23,630 nt of DNA, taken from NCBI GenBank assembly GCA_002392945.1, contig DGHZ01000024.1, positions 1 to 23,630 on the forward strand, written 5' to 3'. Source of the stretch: Caryophanales bacterium UBA3835. Lineage in GTDB: Bacteria; Bacillota_I; Bacilli_A; RFN20; CAG-826. Positions 1-7,742 of the stretch are shown in pieces (position 1 is the stretch's first letter; each line of letters opens with the position of its first letter). A model generated the notes under the pieces. It made no database searches and was not told where the DNA came from. It saw nothing but the letters and a program-made list of their open reading frames with translations. Both the position numbers and the translations under genes were made by a program.

Positions 1-3000
1 CCAAATCTTTGACCACCATTTTGCGCTTTACCACCGAGTGGTTGTTGTGTCACTAAGCTATATGGACCAGTGGCACGAGCGTGTAATTTATCATCGACCA
101 TGTGGACGAGTTTAATCATATACATGACGCCAACAGTGATTCTTTCATCAAATTTCTCACCAGTGCGGCCGTCATATAAGACGGTTTTACCGTCTTTTGC
201 CATACCTGCTTTATCCATCATCTCGAAGATTTCTTCATTAGTGATGCCGTCAAAAACAGGGGTAGCAATCTTATATCCTAATTTCTTAAGAGCCATACCA
301 AGATGGACTTCTAAGATCTGTCCAATGTTCATACGAGATGGAACACCGAGTGGGTTTAACATAATGTCAACAGGAGTGCCGTCTGGAAGGAATGGCATAT
401 CGCATTCTGGTAAGATACGGGAAATAACACCTTTATTACCGTGACGTCCAGACATCTTATCACCTTCAGAGATCTTTCTCTTTTGGACGATATAAACAGT
501 GACGATTTCATTAACTCCTGGTGGAAGTTCATTATCTTTGGCTCTTTCTTCTCTTTTACGGATTTTGACATCAAGAACAATACCTGCTCCACCATGTGGA
601 ACTCTTAAAGAGGCGTCTTTACCTTCATTAGTCTTTTCTCCGAAGATGGCCATTAATAATTTATCTTCTGGGGTTGGTTCAGTTTGTCCACGTGGAGTAA
701 CTTTACCAACTAAAATGTCTCCTTCTTTAACTTCGGTACCAACAACGACAATACCTCTACTATCTAAGTGAGCTTTGGCGTCTAGTCCGACGTTAGGGAC
801 ATCCGCAGTGATTTCTTCATCACCAAGTTTTGGAATGGAACGGCATTCACAATCATATTTTTCAATATGTATGGATGTATAGACATCGTCTTTGACGAGT
901 CTTTCAGACATAATAACCGCGTCTTCATAGTTATAACCGTTCCAAGTCATGAAGGCGATAGTCACGTTTTGACCTAAAGCAAGGTCACCGTTTTGCATAG
1001 CTGGTCCATCAGCGATAATTTGTCCTTTACGAACTTTATCGCCAACTTTGACAATGCTCACTTGATTAATACAAGTACCTTGGTTACTACGTTCAAATTT
1101 TTGTAAGTGATATGTAACAGGTTCAGAACTACCTTGAGGTAAGACTTCAATGGTTCTACTATCGGTGTAAGTGACAACACCATCATTAGCAGAAACAACT
1201 GCTAAACCTGAGTCTCTAGCCACTTGATGTTCTAATCCGGTACCAACAAGTGGGGCGTGAGGTCTAAGAAGTGGTAAAGCTTGACGTTGCATGTTACTAC
1301 CCATAAGAGCACGCATGGTGTCATCATTCTCTAAGAATGGAATGCTACCAGCAGCAATTGAAACGACTTGTTTTGGGCTAACATCAACAAAGTCTACTTC
1401 TTCTTTTTTGGCTAAAATATTTTCACCTTTATATCTTGCAACAACGACATCATCTAAGATTTCGCCAGTCTCGGATAAGTGAATATTAGCTTCAGCAATT
1501 TTATAGTCCCACTCTTCATCAGCGGAAAGATAAACACTATCTTCAGCCTTGGAGAGGACTTTATGAGTTTTATGATCCACTGGACGATATGGGGTTTCAA
1601 TAAATCCATAATTATTAACTTTCGCGTATGTCGCTAAATTATTAATAAGACCAATGTTTTGTCCTTCAGGAGTTTCAATAGGACAGATTCTGCCATAGTG
1701 CGAAACATGAACGTCACGAACTTCAGTAGATGCTCTATCTCTAGTTAATCCACCAGGACCTAATGCGGATAATCTTCTTTTATTAGTTAATTCCGCGAGT
1801 GGATTAGTTTGATCCATGAATTGAGATAATTGTGAGGATGCAAAGAATTCTCTAATAGAGGCTACTAATGGTCTAGGATTAATTAAAGCCTTTGGCTTTA
1901 CATTTCCTAAATCAGAAATAGACATCTTTTGTTGAACAGTCTTAAGCATCTTGGCTAAACCAACACGGAATTGATTTTGAATTAATTCACCAACACATCT
2001 AATTCTTCTATTTCCTAAGTGGTCGATATCATCACAGCTACCAAATCCGTCTTGGACATTTAAGAAGTAAGAGAAAATCGCAACGATATCACAGATATTA
2101 ACGTGCGTGCATGTGTTATTTAAATCAGTACCAATAACAATCGAGACTTTTTCTTTCTTATCATTGTTATAGACTTTAACAATATTGACTTTACCGTTAT
2201 TATCGAGTTTTTCGTTAATTTTTAAGACTCTTAAATGCGCACCTTGTTCAAAGAAATCTTCATTACGTAAGGCTTCAACATCTTCAACAGATAATTGATG
2301 ACCTTTCTTAAATCTAATTTCACCATCCGCGGACACTAAGTCTTCGGCTAAGATACGGTTTGGTAAACGGTTATAGATACCAAGTTTTTTAATAAATTTA
2401 TATCTACCAGCGCGGCCTAAGTCATAGCGTTTCTCATCAAAGAATCTTTGGACTAAGAAGTTAACTGTACCTTCTTCGGTAATTGGCTCACCTGGTTTCA
2501 TCTTTCTAAAGATATCCACTAAAGCGGCTTTTGAAGATTTAATCTTGTTTTCTTCTTCTTTTTCTAAAGTATTTCTTAAAGCCTGAGATCCGCCAAAGAG
2601 TTTTAAGATATCATCACTACTTTCAAAGCCTAAGGCTCTTAATAGGGTAGTAGCATGAATCTTTCTTTGTCTATCGATTCTGACGCTTAACATATCTTTA
2701 GCATCAGATTCGAATTGTAACCAAGTACCTCTACCAGGAATTAAATCGGCTTCGTATAAGAATTTACCGGCTTTAAATTCTTTAGATAAATAGGCACCAG
2801 GAGATCTCACTAATTGAGAAACAATAACTCTTTCAGCACCATTAACAATGAATGTTCCACTATTAGTCATTAAAGGTAAATCACCCATAAAGACTTCAGA
2901 TTCTTGAATTTCTCCAGTTTCTTTATGGATTAATCTCACCATGATGTACATAGGGACATTATATGTTAAGTCTCTTTCTTTACATTCAAGGTAAGTGTGT

Positions 3001-3227
3001 TTAGCTTCACCTAAACGAATTGATAAATATTCGATAGTTAATGTGCCAGTATAGTTTTCAATTGGAAATGATTCTCTAAAAACTTCATCTAATCCCTTTT
3101 CTAAAAATTCAGCGTAACTCTTAGTTTGAATTTCCACTAAATTTGGAAGTGGGAGATCACCAGAAATTTTGGAGTAATCGTATCTTCCGTTATTAATTTG
3201 TTTTAGTTCAGTAATATTTCTGGACAT
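1..3227 (-). CDS. rpoB: RNA polymerase beta subunit RpoB (3' end cut by window edge)
   Basis: Catalytic beta subunit of RNA polymerase. About 1075 residues are visible, reading from ATG at 3227 (SD AAGGAG 8 nt upstream) without a stop to position 1, where the sequence still reads the family motif QQPLGGKAQNGGQRFG; the remaining C-terminus lies outside the window. The rifampicin region is plain at residues 464-494 (SSQLSQFMDQTNPLAELTNK, then RRLSALGPGG). The residue matching E. coli His526 is Asn482 (codon AAT, 1784-1782); Asp516 and Ser531 equivalents (Asp472, Ser487) are unchanged. Asn at this site is known to give rifampicin resistance and is the natural state in spiroplasmas and mycoplasmas. 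The gene follows the methyltransferase gene by 34 bp, as in Bacillus (rplL-ybxB-rpoB). rpoC is expected beyond the left edge. Confidence 0.98.
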   Translation of the reverse strand, partial: MSRNITELKQINNGRYDYSKISGDLPLPNLVEIQTKSYAEFLEKGLDEVFRESFPIENYTGTLTIEYLSIRLGEAKHTYLECKERDLTYNVPMYIMVRLIHKETGEIQESEVFMGDLPLMTNSGTFIVNGAERVIVSQLVRSPGAYLSKEFKAGKFLYEADLIPGRGTWLQFESDAKDMLSVRIDRQRKIHATTLLRALGFESSDDILKLFGGSQALRNTLEKEEENKIKSSKAALVDIFRKMKPGEPITEEGTVNFLVQRFFDEKRYDLGRAGRYKFIKKLGIYNRLPNRILAEDLVSADGEIRFKKGHQLSVEDVEALRNEDFFEQGAHLRVLKINEKLDNNGKVNIVKVYNNDKKEKVSIVIGTDLNNTCTHVNICDIVAIFSYFLNVQDGFGSCDDIDHLGNRRIRCVGELIQNQFRVGLAKMLKTVQQKMSISDLGNVKPKALINPRPLVASIREFFASSQLSQFMDQTNPLAELTNKRRLSALGPGGLTRDRASTEVRDVHVSHYGRICPIETPEGQNIGLINNLATYAKVNNYGFIETPYRPVDHKTHKVLSKAEDSVYLSADEEWDYKIAEANIHLSETGEILDDVVVARYKGENILAKKEEVDFVDVSPKQVVSIAAGSIPFLENDDTMRALMGSNMQRQALPLLRPHAPLVGTGLEHQVARDSGLAVVSANDGVVTYTDSRTIEVLPQGSSEPVTYHLQKFERSNQGTCINQVSIVKVGDKVRKGQIIADGPAMQNGDLALGQNVTIAFMTWNGYNYEDAVIMSERLVKDDVYTSIHIEKYDCECRSIPKLGDEEITADVPNVGLDAKAHLDSRGIVVVGTEVKEGDILVGKVTPRGQTEPTPEDKLLMAIFGEKTNEGKDASLRVPHGGAGIVLDVKIRKREERAKDNELPPGVNEIVTVYIVQKRKISEGDKMSGRHGNKGVISRILPECDMPFLPDGTPVDIMLNPLGVPSRMNIGQILEVHLGMALKKLGYKIATPVFDGITNEEIFEMMDKAGMAKDGKTVLYDGRTGEKFDERITVGVMYMIKLVHMVDDKLHARATGPYSLVTQQPLGGKAQNGGQRF

Positions 3228-3261
3228 TATAATGGCTCCTTTTCGATAAAATATTTTTAGT

Positions 3262-3858
3262 TCACTTTGTGGCCTTGATTATCCAATAGCCTTTTTCTTT
3301 ATGAAGCACAGAAACGTTTTCAAATACCGTTTCAATGTATTTGAGAGCGCTCTCCGCTCCTTGCTTTCTTCTAATCACCACATATAGCGAACCGCCATCA
3401 ATTAAGTAGTGCTTACTCTCCTTATACATTTGGTAGGTAACGATTTTACCAGCCCTAATTGGAGGGTTCACAACAATTGAATCATATGGTCCTTCAATCT
3501 TTTCATAGATGTCACTTTGAAGGAAGGTGACTCGATTAGTTAAATTCAATCGTTCACCGCTCTTTGACGCTAGAGCGAGTGCGCGCGAATTAATATCGGC
3601 AAGATCAACTCTTGCCTGTTTTGAATTTAAAGCTAGTGTTAAGCCAATCGGCCCATAACCACACCCTAAATCCAAGATCCTCCCGTCTAGATGAAGAGGA
3701 AGTAATACCTTAAGAAAGATATACGACCCCTCATCGATTCGAGATTTGGAAAATACTCCATTATCGGTATAATAGGCATACTCTTGACCATATAAAGAGA
3801 ATTTAATCTCTTTAATATTTGATTCCGAAGTTGGAACCTCGTCAAAATAATGACCCAT
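3262..3858 (-). CDS. RsmC-like class I SAM-dependent methyltransferase (YbxB position)
   Basis: 198-residue methyltransferase of the RsmC/RlmG (MTS) family. Residues 31-38 (TDNGVFSK) match the segment that precedes the fold in this family. SAM-binding motif I is at 61-72 (ILDLGCGYGPIG) and the catalytic NPP motif is at 131-133 (VVNPPIRAGK). That motif is typical of enzymes methylating exocyclic amino groups, so the substrate is probably a guanine N2 in rRNA; the exact target is inferred only from family. ATG at 3858 has SD AGAGG 6 nt upstream, and the stop is TGA. It lies between rplL and rpoB, the position of ybxB in Bacillus subtilis, and is probably co-transcribed with them. The length fits the short single-domain Firmicute form, not the two-domain E. 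coli RsmC. Confidence 0.9.
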   Translation of the reverse strand: MGHYFDEVPTSESNIKEIKFSLYGQEYAYYTDNGVFSKSRIDEGSYIFLKVLLPLHLDGRILDLGCGYGPIGLTLALNSKQARVDLADINSRALALASKSGERLNLTNRVTFLQSDIYEKIEGPYDSIVVNPPIRAGKIVTYQMYKESKHYLIDGGSLYVVIRRKQGAESALKYIETVFENVSVLHKEKGYWIIKATK

Positions 3859-3890
3859 TAATACCTCTAGAGTTTATTTGCGAAGTTAAA

Positions 3891-4268
3891 TTATTTAATT
3901 TCGACTTCAGCGCCAGCAGCTTCAAGAGCTTTCTTGTGCTCTTCAGCTTCAACTGGGGAGATGTGTTCTTTAACAGCAACAGGAGCTGCATCGACCATCT
4001 TTTTGGCATCCATTAAGCCTAAGCCAGTGATAGCTTGGACAGCCTTGATGACTGGGACTTTAGATGCACCAGCAGATTTTAAGAATAAGCTAACTTCGGT
4101 TGGTCCTTTAGCAGCTTCTTCTTCAGCAGGGGCAGCAGCAGCAACGGCCACAGGGGCAGCAGCAGTGACACCAAATTCTTCTTCAACAGCTTTGACTAAT
4201 TCATTTAATTCGAGAACAGTCATTTCTTTTAAGCTGGCGATAATTTCTTCTTTTGTTAATTTAGCCAT
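3891..4268 (-). CDS. rplL: 50S ribosomal protein L7/L12
   Basis: 125-residue stalk protein that recruits translation GTPases to the ribosome. The N-terminal dimerization helix (residues 1-33), the Ala/Glu-rich hinge (about 34-53) and the C-terminal globular domain (54-125, with VIKAVQAITGLGLMDAKK) are all present. ATG at 4268 has SD AGGAGG. The residue aligned to E. coli Arg73, part of the factor-binding face, is Gln here (CAA), while the neighbouring Lys70 equivalent is kept; the alignment is by eye. The gene follows rplJ by 24 bp, as expected for the co-regulated L10/L12 pair. Confidence 0.98.
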   Translation of the reverse strand: MAKLTKEEIIASLKEMTVLELNELVKAVEEEFGVTAAAPVAVAAAAPAEEEAAKGPTEVSLFLKSAGASKVPVIKAVQAITGLGLMDAKKMVDAAPVAVKEHISPVEAEEHKKALEAAGAEVEIK

Positions 4269-4292
4269 TTTTCTTTTCCTCCTAAATTGGCA

Positions 4293-4781
4293 TTATTTTG
4301 CATCCGCAACAGCCTTAACAGCGCAGGCAAATTGACGGACTGGTGCTTGTAAGCACGATAACAACATGGCAAGTAGACCTTCTTTATTAGGTAATTTAGC
4401 AATTTCTTTGACACCACTTGCATCAGCAAATTTTCCTTCAAAGACGCCACCCTTGATATTAAGATTGTCTCCATATCTTTTTGCGTATTTAGCAAGCACT
4501 TTGGCAGCACTATTAACTTCTTTTGAGAAGAAGATAGCGTTAGGACCACTTAAAACTTGCTTTAAGTCAGCGTAACCGAGTTCATCAGATGCACGTTCCA
4601 CAAGAGAATTCTTATAAACGTTCATAGATGCACCTTCAGCACGTAAGGCTCTTCTTAATTCTTGGATTTGTTCCACGGTTAATCCGCGGTATTCAGCAAC
4701 CACAAGAGCAGAACTATCCTTAGCTTTGGAAACGATTTCACTAACTGTTTCTTGTTTCGCTAATAAGACATCCTTATTCAT
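4293..4781 (-). CDS. rplJ: 50S ribosomal protein L10
   Basis: 162-residue L10, which anchors L7/L12 dimers to 23S rRNA near the L11 site. The N-terminal domain carries the family signature (SSALVVAEYRGLTVEQIQEL, residues about 23-42). The C-terminal helix that binds L12 dimers follows (about 130-162). ATG at 4781 has SD AGGAGG at 4795-4790. The gene sits directly behind a recognizable L10 leader, so expression is probably autoregulated by the L10-L12 complex. Confidence 0.98.
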   Translation of the reverse strand: MNKDVLLAKQETVSEIVSKAKDSSALVVAEYRGLTVEQIQELRRALRAEGASMNVYKNSLVERASDELGYADLKQVLSGPNAIFFSKEVNSAAKVLAKYAKRYGDNLNIKGGVFEGKFADASGVKEIAKLPNKEGLLAMLLSCLQAPVRQFACAVKAVADAK

Positions 4782-4821
4782 GTTTTGACCTCCTTTTCAA
4801 TTTGTTTTTTGTTTTGAGGCT

Positions 4822-4912
4822 CCAATATACAGTGAGAATAAATGCTTTATTTCTTCTTCACCTCGGTAACATTATTAAGACTCCACGTCCGTTACTGTCT
4901 TGGGTATATTAG
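4822..4912 (-). ncRNA. L10 (rplJ-rplL) leader RNA
   Basis: The rplA-rplJ gap matches the ribosomal protein L10 leader of Firmicutes. The minus strand reads CCCAAGACAGTAACGG at 4904-4889 and GTTACCGAGGTGAAG further on (4870-4856). CGTAAC-type pairing, the AAGACAGU strand and the ACCGAGGU strand are the conserved features that imitate the L10-binding part of 23S rRNA. The flanking segments CTAATATAC (4912-4904) and GTATATTGG (4830-4822) pair over nine positions with one wobble and close the element. In known cases the L10-L12 complex binds this leader and represses its own synthesis. No SD sequestration or terminator was identified, so the mechanism here is not settled. Confidence 0.85.
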
Positions 4913-4924
4913 AATCTAGTTTAA

Positions 4925-5605
4925 TTAACGACCATCAAATGTGAAGTGGATAGCTGGGCCCATGGTCGTATGGATGACCGCATTTTTCACATAGGTACCT
5001 TTGACTGAAGCTGGTCTAGCCTTTAATAAAGCGTCAACTAAGGCTTGTAAATTTTCTTCAATCTTCTTTGCTTCAAAGCTGACTCTAGCAATAGACACAT
5101 GCATATTTGCTTCTTTGTCAACACGGTATTCCACTTTACCGGCTTTGATTTCTTTAATTGCTCTAGCGATATCTGGATTGACGGTACCAGTCTTTGGATT
5201 TGGCATTAAGCCTTTAGGACCTAATACACGAGCAACTCTACCGATAACAGGCATCATGTTTGGTGTAGCAACAATGACATCGTAATCAAACCACCCACCG
5301 GCGATTTTATCGATCATTTCTTGTCCACCAACGAAGTCTGCACCAGCAGCTTTAGCGTCTTCAACTTTGTCAGTAATGGCTAACACAGTTTTGGTTTTGC
5401 CGTTTCCGTGTGGAAGGATGAGAGTTCCTCTGACTTGTTGATCAGCTTGTTTTGGATCGACATTGAGTTTAAATGAGACATCGACTGTCGCATCGAATTT
5501 GACAGTAGAAGTTTCTTTGACAAGTTTCACTGCTTCTTCAACAGTGTATAACTTACTGGCATCCACTTTAGCTAAAGCGGCAACATATTTCTTACCCTTT
5601 TTCAT
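4925..5605 (-). CDS. rplA: 50S ribosomal protein L1
   Basis: 226-residue L1, which forms the mobile L1 stalk with 23S rRNA helices 76-78 and acts as translational repressor of its own mRNA. The two-domain L1 sequence is intact, including the signature GLMPNPKTGTVNPDIA. An in-frame ATG at 5617 overlaps the rplK stop (TAATG), but I prefer ATG at 5605: it has GGAG 6 nt upstream and gives the usual MKKGKKYVAA N-terminus. rplK and rplA are therefore separated by only 11 nt. The likely L1-binding hairpin is ahead of rplK (6062-6095). Confidence 0.97.
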   Translation of the reverse strand: MKKGKKYVAALAKVDASKLYTVEEAVKLVKETSTVKFDATVDVSFKLNVDPKQADQQVRGTLILPHGNGKTKTVLAITDKVEDAKAAGADFVGGQEMIDKIAGGWFDYDVIVATPNMMPVIGRVARVLGPKGLMPNPKTGTVNPDIARAIKEIKAGKVEYRVDKEANMHVSIARVSFEAKKIEENLQALVDALLKARPASVKGTYVKNAVIHTTMGPAIHFTFDGR

Positions 5606-5616
5606 AGTGTTCTCCA

Positions 5617-6030
5617 TTAGTCGTCAACGACAATTCCCATATTACGAGCACTACCTTCAATGATTTTCATAGCCGCTTCAATGTCATTAGCGTTTAAATC
5701 AGGTAATTTGTACTCGGCAATCTCTTTGAGTTTGGCTCTAGAGATATGACCCACGACTGATTTGCAACCAGTAGCAGATCCTTTTGCAATTCCAGCAGCC
5801 TTTAATAATAATGGGGCAACTGGAGTAGTTTTGATGACAAAGTCACAAGACTTGTCTTCATAAGCAGTGATGATTACTGGAACGATTTCTCCACGTCTAT
5901 CAGCAGTCTTGGCGTTAAAGTCTGTACAGAATTTCGCCATGTTAATGCCGGCAGAAGCGAGTTTTGGTCCTGGTTTAGCTTCGCCACCAGGGAGTTCCAT
6001 CTTCAACACTTTTGCGATTTTTTTACTCAC
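5617..6030 (-). CDS. rplK: 50S ribosomal protein L11 with shortened N-terminal proline loop
   Basis: 137-residue L11, part of the GTPase-associated centre. I chose GTG at 6030 because AGGAGG lies about 8 nt upstream and translation then begins (M)SKKIAKVLKMEL, as in the family; a longer in-frame start at 6114 would run through the structured leader. The C-terminal rRNA-binding domain is normal (KLKEIAEYKLPDLNANDIEA, residues about 101-120). The N-terminal loop that in most bacteria reads ANPAPPVGPALGQAG is AKPGPKLASAG here (residues 18-28), four residues shorter and lacking the Pro-Pro pair associated with thiostrepton sensitivity. I recall mycoplasma L11 being similar but cannot check. Confidence 0.96.
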   Translation of the reverse strand: MSKKIAKVLKMELPGGEAKPGPKLASAGINMAKFCTDFNAKTADRRGEIVPVIITAYEDKSCDFVIKTTPVAPLLLKAAGIAKGSATGCKSVVGHISRAKLKEIAEYKLPDLNANDIEAAMKIIEGSARNMGIVVDD

Positions 6031-6061
6031 GTGACTTTCCTCCTTTTTAAGATTGTCCGTG

Positions 6062-6095
6062 CCGTGGTATGAGTGAATCACCACTCTTCCACAGG
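6062..6095 (-). promoter_or_regulatory. Putative L1-binding hairpin in rplK-rplA leader
   Basis: The rplK 5' untranslated region, 32-65 nt before the GTG start, forms a hairpin on the minus strand: GTGG/CCAC outer pairs, an asymmetric internal loop (AAG facing CATA) and a GAGTG/CACTC inner stem. The strands GTGGAAGAGTG and CTCATACCAC resemble the L1-binding part of 23S rRNA (GGUGGGAGG... and ...GAAAUACCACC). In many bacteria L1 represses rplK-rplA by binding such a copy. The assignment rests on this resemblance and the position; no covariation was tested. Confidence 0.6.
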
Positions 6096-6250
6096 CTTTA
6101 CACGTGCGATACACTCTCTCATACGTGTGAAGGCAACATGCTTGTACATACTATCAAAATTACGTATACTAGCGCAAGCACTTTTTAATATATTTTTTCT
6201 AGAATGGTTATTTCCCAAGAATAACAAAATTGAAGGATAAACAAATATAT

Positions 6251-6280
6251 TTTACAAGTAAAATATTTTTATGTTATAAT
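6251..6280 (+). promoter_or_regulatory. Probable ktrB promoter P1
   Basis: TTTACA (6251-6256), an 18-nt spacer and TATAAT (6275-6280). Transcription would start near 6287, giving a leader of about 58 nt that includes the AAGCAAATTTGCTT palindrome. Confidence 0.6.
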
Positions 6281-6294
6281 TTCGACATAAATAT

Positions 6295-6308
6295 AAGCAA
6301 ATTTGCTT
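6295..6308. promoter_or_regulatory. 14-bp perfect palindrome AAGCAAATTTGCTT ahead of ktrB
   Basis: A perfect 14-bp inverted repeat lies between the upstream ktrB promoter and a second possible promoter (TTGCTT 6303-6308, 16-nt spacer, TATAAT 6325-6330). It overlaps the -35 of the second. It could be an operator, or a small hairpin (AAGCA-AATT-TGCTT) in the P1 leader. No regulator is assigned. Confidence 0.4.
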
Positions 6309-6344
6309 TTATTTTTGCTAAGAGTATAATACAAGCAGATTAAT

Positions 6345-7730
6345 ATGAAGAGCGAAAGAAAGTCCAAAGGCAAACAAGTATCTCCGTATCTATTAGTCAT
6401 CCTCTCATTCGTGGGAGTCATTTTCTTTGGCTCATTTTTATTAACCCTTCCATTTGCCCATCAAGACGGTAACTGGGGTAACTACATGGATGCTTTATTC
6501 CATGCTACAAGTGCAACCTGTGTGACAGGCTTATCTACTTACGCTAACGGCATAGGAAATGAACTCACTTTATTTGGTCAAATTGTCATGCTTGTGATGA
6601 TTCAAATTGGTGGTCTTGGATTTATTACAATTCTTACATTCTTTGTATCATTGATACAAAAGAAGTTACTTTTTAAAGACAGATATATGCTCGCTCAAGC
6701 GGTTAATTCCACCTCTATTGCCGACGTTGGAAAATTCGTTAGAAGAGTGATTGTGATTGTTATTACCGCTGAGACCATTGGCTTTGGCTTAGGTTTACCT
6801 GTTTTCTTAAATGTTCCAGGATATACAACCGGTCAAGCTGTTTGGGCATCAATTTTTACTTCTATATCTGCTTTTAATAACGCGGGATTCGATATTTTTG
6901 GTTCCACAAGTTTAATTAGAGAAGCCGGCACGATTATGAGTACGCTTCCTGATTGGGCATATTATTATATGCAAGCCTACATCATGATTCTTATTATTAT
7001 GGGTGGATTATCATTCCTCACCATTATTGAAATTACCTTCTTTAGAAAGAAATTTAGACAAATGTCATCCTTTGCAAAGATTACTTTGCTTATGACTGTT
7101 TCTTTAATTGTTTTAGGATTTGGGGCCCTAATGTTAACAGACGGGATTAGTGGTAATATCACTCCGTTAGAAGCCTTATTCCAAAGTGTTACTACTAGAA
7201 CTGCTGGATTTACCACATTTAATCAGGCCACCTTATCTCCTGGAGGAAAAACAATTAGCTGTGTATTAATGTTCATTGGCGGCTCTCCAATTAGCACCGC
7301 TGGTGGTATCAAAACCACCACTATCTTTGTTTTAATTCTTTGTCTTGTTAGATTTTTACAAGGAAGAAAAATTTCAGCGTTTAAACGTGAATTTACTAAC
7401 TCATCTATTATTAAGACTATGACTTTAGTGTTCTTATCAGTTGTAGTTTTATTAGTGGGATATATCTCAATTGCTTCTTTTGAAAGAGGTAATACAGCCG
7501 CTACCACAGACTCAGTTTTATATGAAACATTCTCAGCGTTTGGTACAGTTGGTTTAACCGAGAACTTCACCACCACTGGTTTAGCAATTGGTAGTAAAAT
7601 TACACTTTGTTTATTAATGTTCTTTGGAAGATTAGGACCAATCACTTTATTCCAAATCTTCCAAACAAATCTTGATAATGAGAAAAACACCCACTATCGA
7701 GAAGTTCCAACAGATGTTATTATAGGTTAG
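6345..7730 (+). CDS. ktrB: Potassium uptake protein, TrkH/KtrB family
   Basis: 461-residue potassium-translocating subunit of a Ktr-type uptake system. It is polytopic and built of four M1-P-M2 repeats. The four pore-loop filters are visible: TCVTG (58-62), NNAG (178-181), TRTAG (284-288) and GTVG (400-403), each with its filter glycine. The conserved intramembrane gate loop GGSPISTAGG is at 312-321. The length fits KtrB rather than the longer TrkH. ATG at 6345 has no clear SD. A TATAAT at 6325-6330 could place a transcription start only about 8 nt upstream. ktrA follows after 12 bp. Cation coupling (Na+ or H+) cannot be told from sequence. Confidence 0.95.
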   Translation: MKSERKSKGKQVSPYLLVILSFVGVIFFGSFLLTLPFAHQDGNWGNYMDALFHATSATCVTGLSTYANGIGNELTLFGQIVMLVMIQIGGLGFITILTFFVSLIQKKLLFKDRYMLAQAVNSTSIADVGKFVRRVIVIVITAETIGFGLGLPVFLNVPGYTTGQAVWASIFTSISAFNNAGFDIFGSTSLIREAGTIMSTLPDWAYYYMQAYIMILIIMGGLSFLTIIEITFFRKKFRQMSSFAKITLLMTVSLIVLGFGALMLTDGISGNITPLEALFQSVTTRTAGFTTFNQATLSPGGKTISCVLMFIGGSPISTAGGIKTTTIFVLILCLVRFLQGRKISAFKREFTNSSIIKTMTLVFLSVVVLLVGYISIASFERGNTAATTDSVLYETFSAFGTVGLTENFTTTGLAIGSKITLCLLMFFGRLGPITLFQIFQTNLDNEKNTHYREVPTDVIIG

Positions 7731-7742
7731 GAGGAAATCTCT

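Larger units (their letters stand above)
6096..6344. other. Divergent rplK / ktrB intergenic region
   Basis: Noncoding gap between the divergent rplK operon and ktrB. The plus-strand half holds the ktrB promoters and a palindrome. For rplK I see only a weak minus-strand candidate around 6135-6180: TTGCGC, then GATAGT 16 nt on. The same region carries a GCTTG/CAAGC inverted repeat. I could not fix the rplK transcription start. No open reading frame in this gap looks real. Confidence 0.4.

Noticed and set aside
70..771. Plus-strand reading frames opposite rpoB
   Set aside because: All lie antisense to a continuous, well-conserved RpoB frame.
6030..6114. 28-residue N-terminal extension of L11 from ATG at 6114
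   Set aside because: It would translate through the L1-type hairpin. The GTG at 6030 has a strong SD and gives the family N-terminus.
6040..6120. tRNA-like sequence ahead of rplK
   Set aside because: There is no T-loop GTTCRA motif, anticodon arm or acceptor pairing. The hairpin fits an L1-binding leader better.
6281..6344. c-di-AMP (ydaO-type) riboswitch ahead of ktrB
   Set aside because: The leader from the upstream promoter is only about 58 nt, far too short, and no motif of the class is present.
7223..7690. 155-residue minus-strand reading frame opposite ktrB
   Set aside because: It is an antisense shadow of a clear membrane protein gene, with no SD and no recognizable domain.
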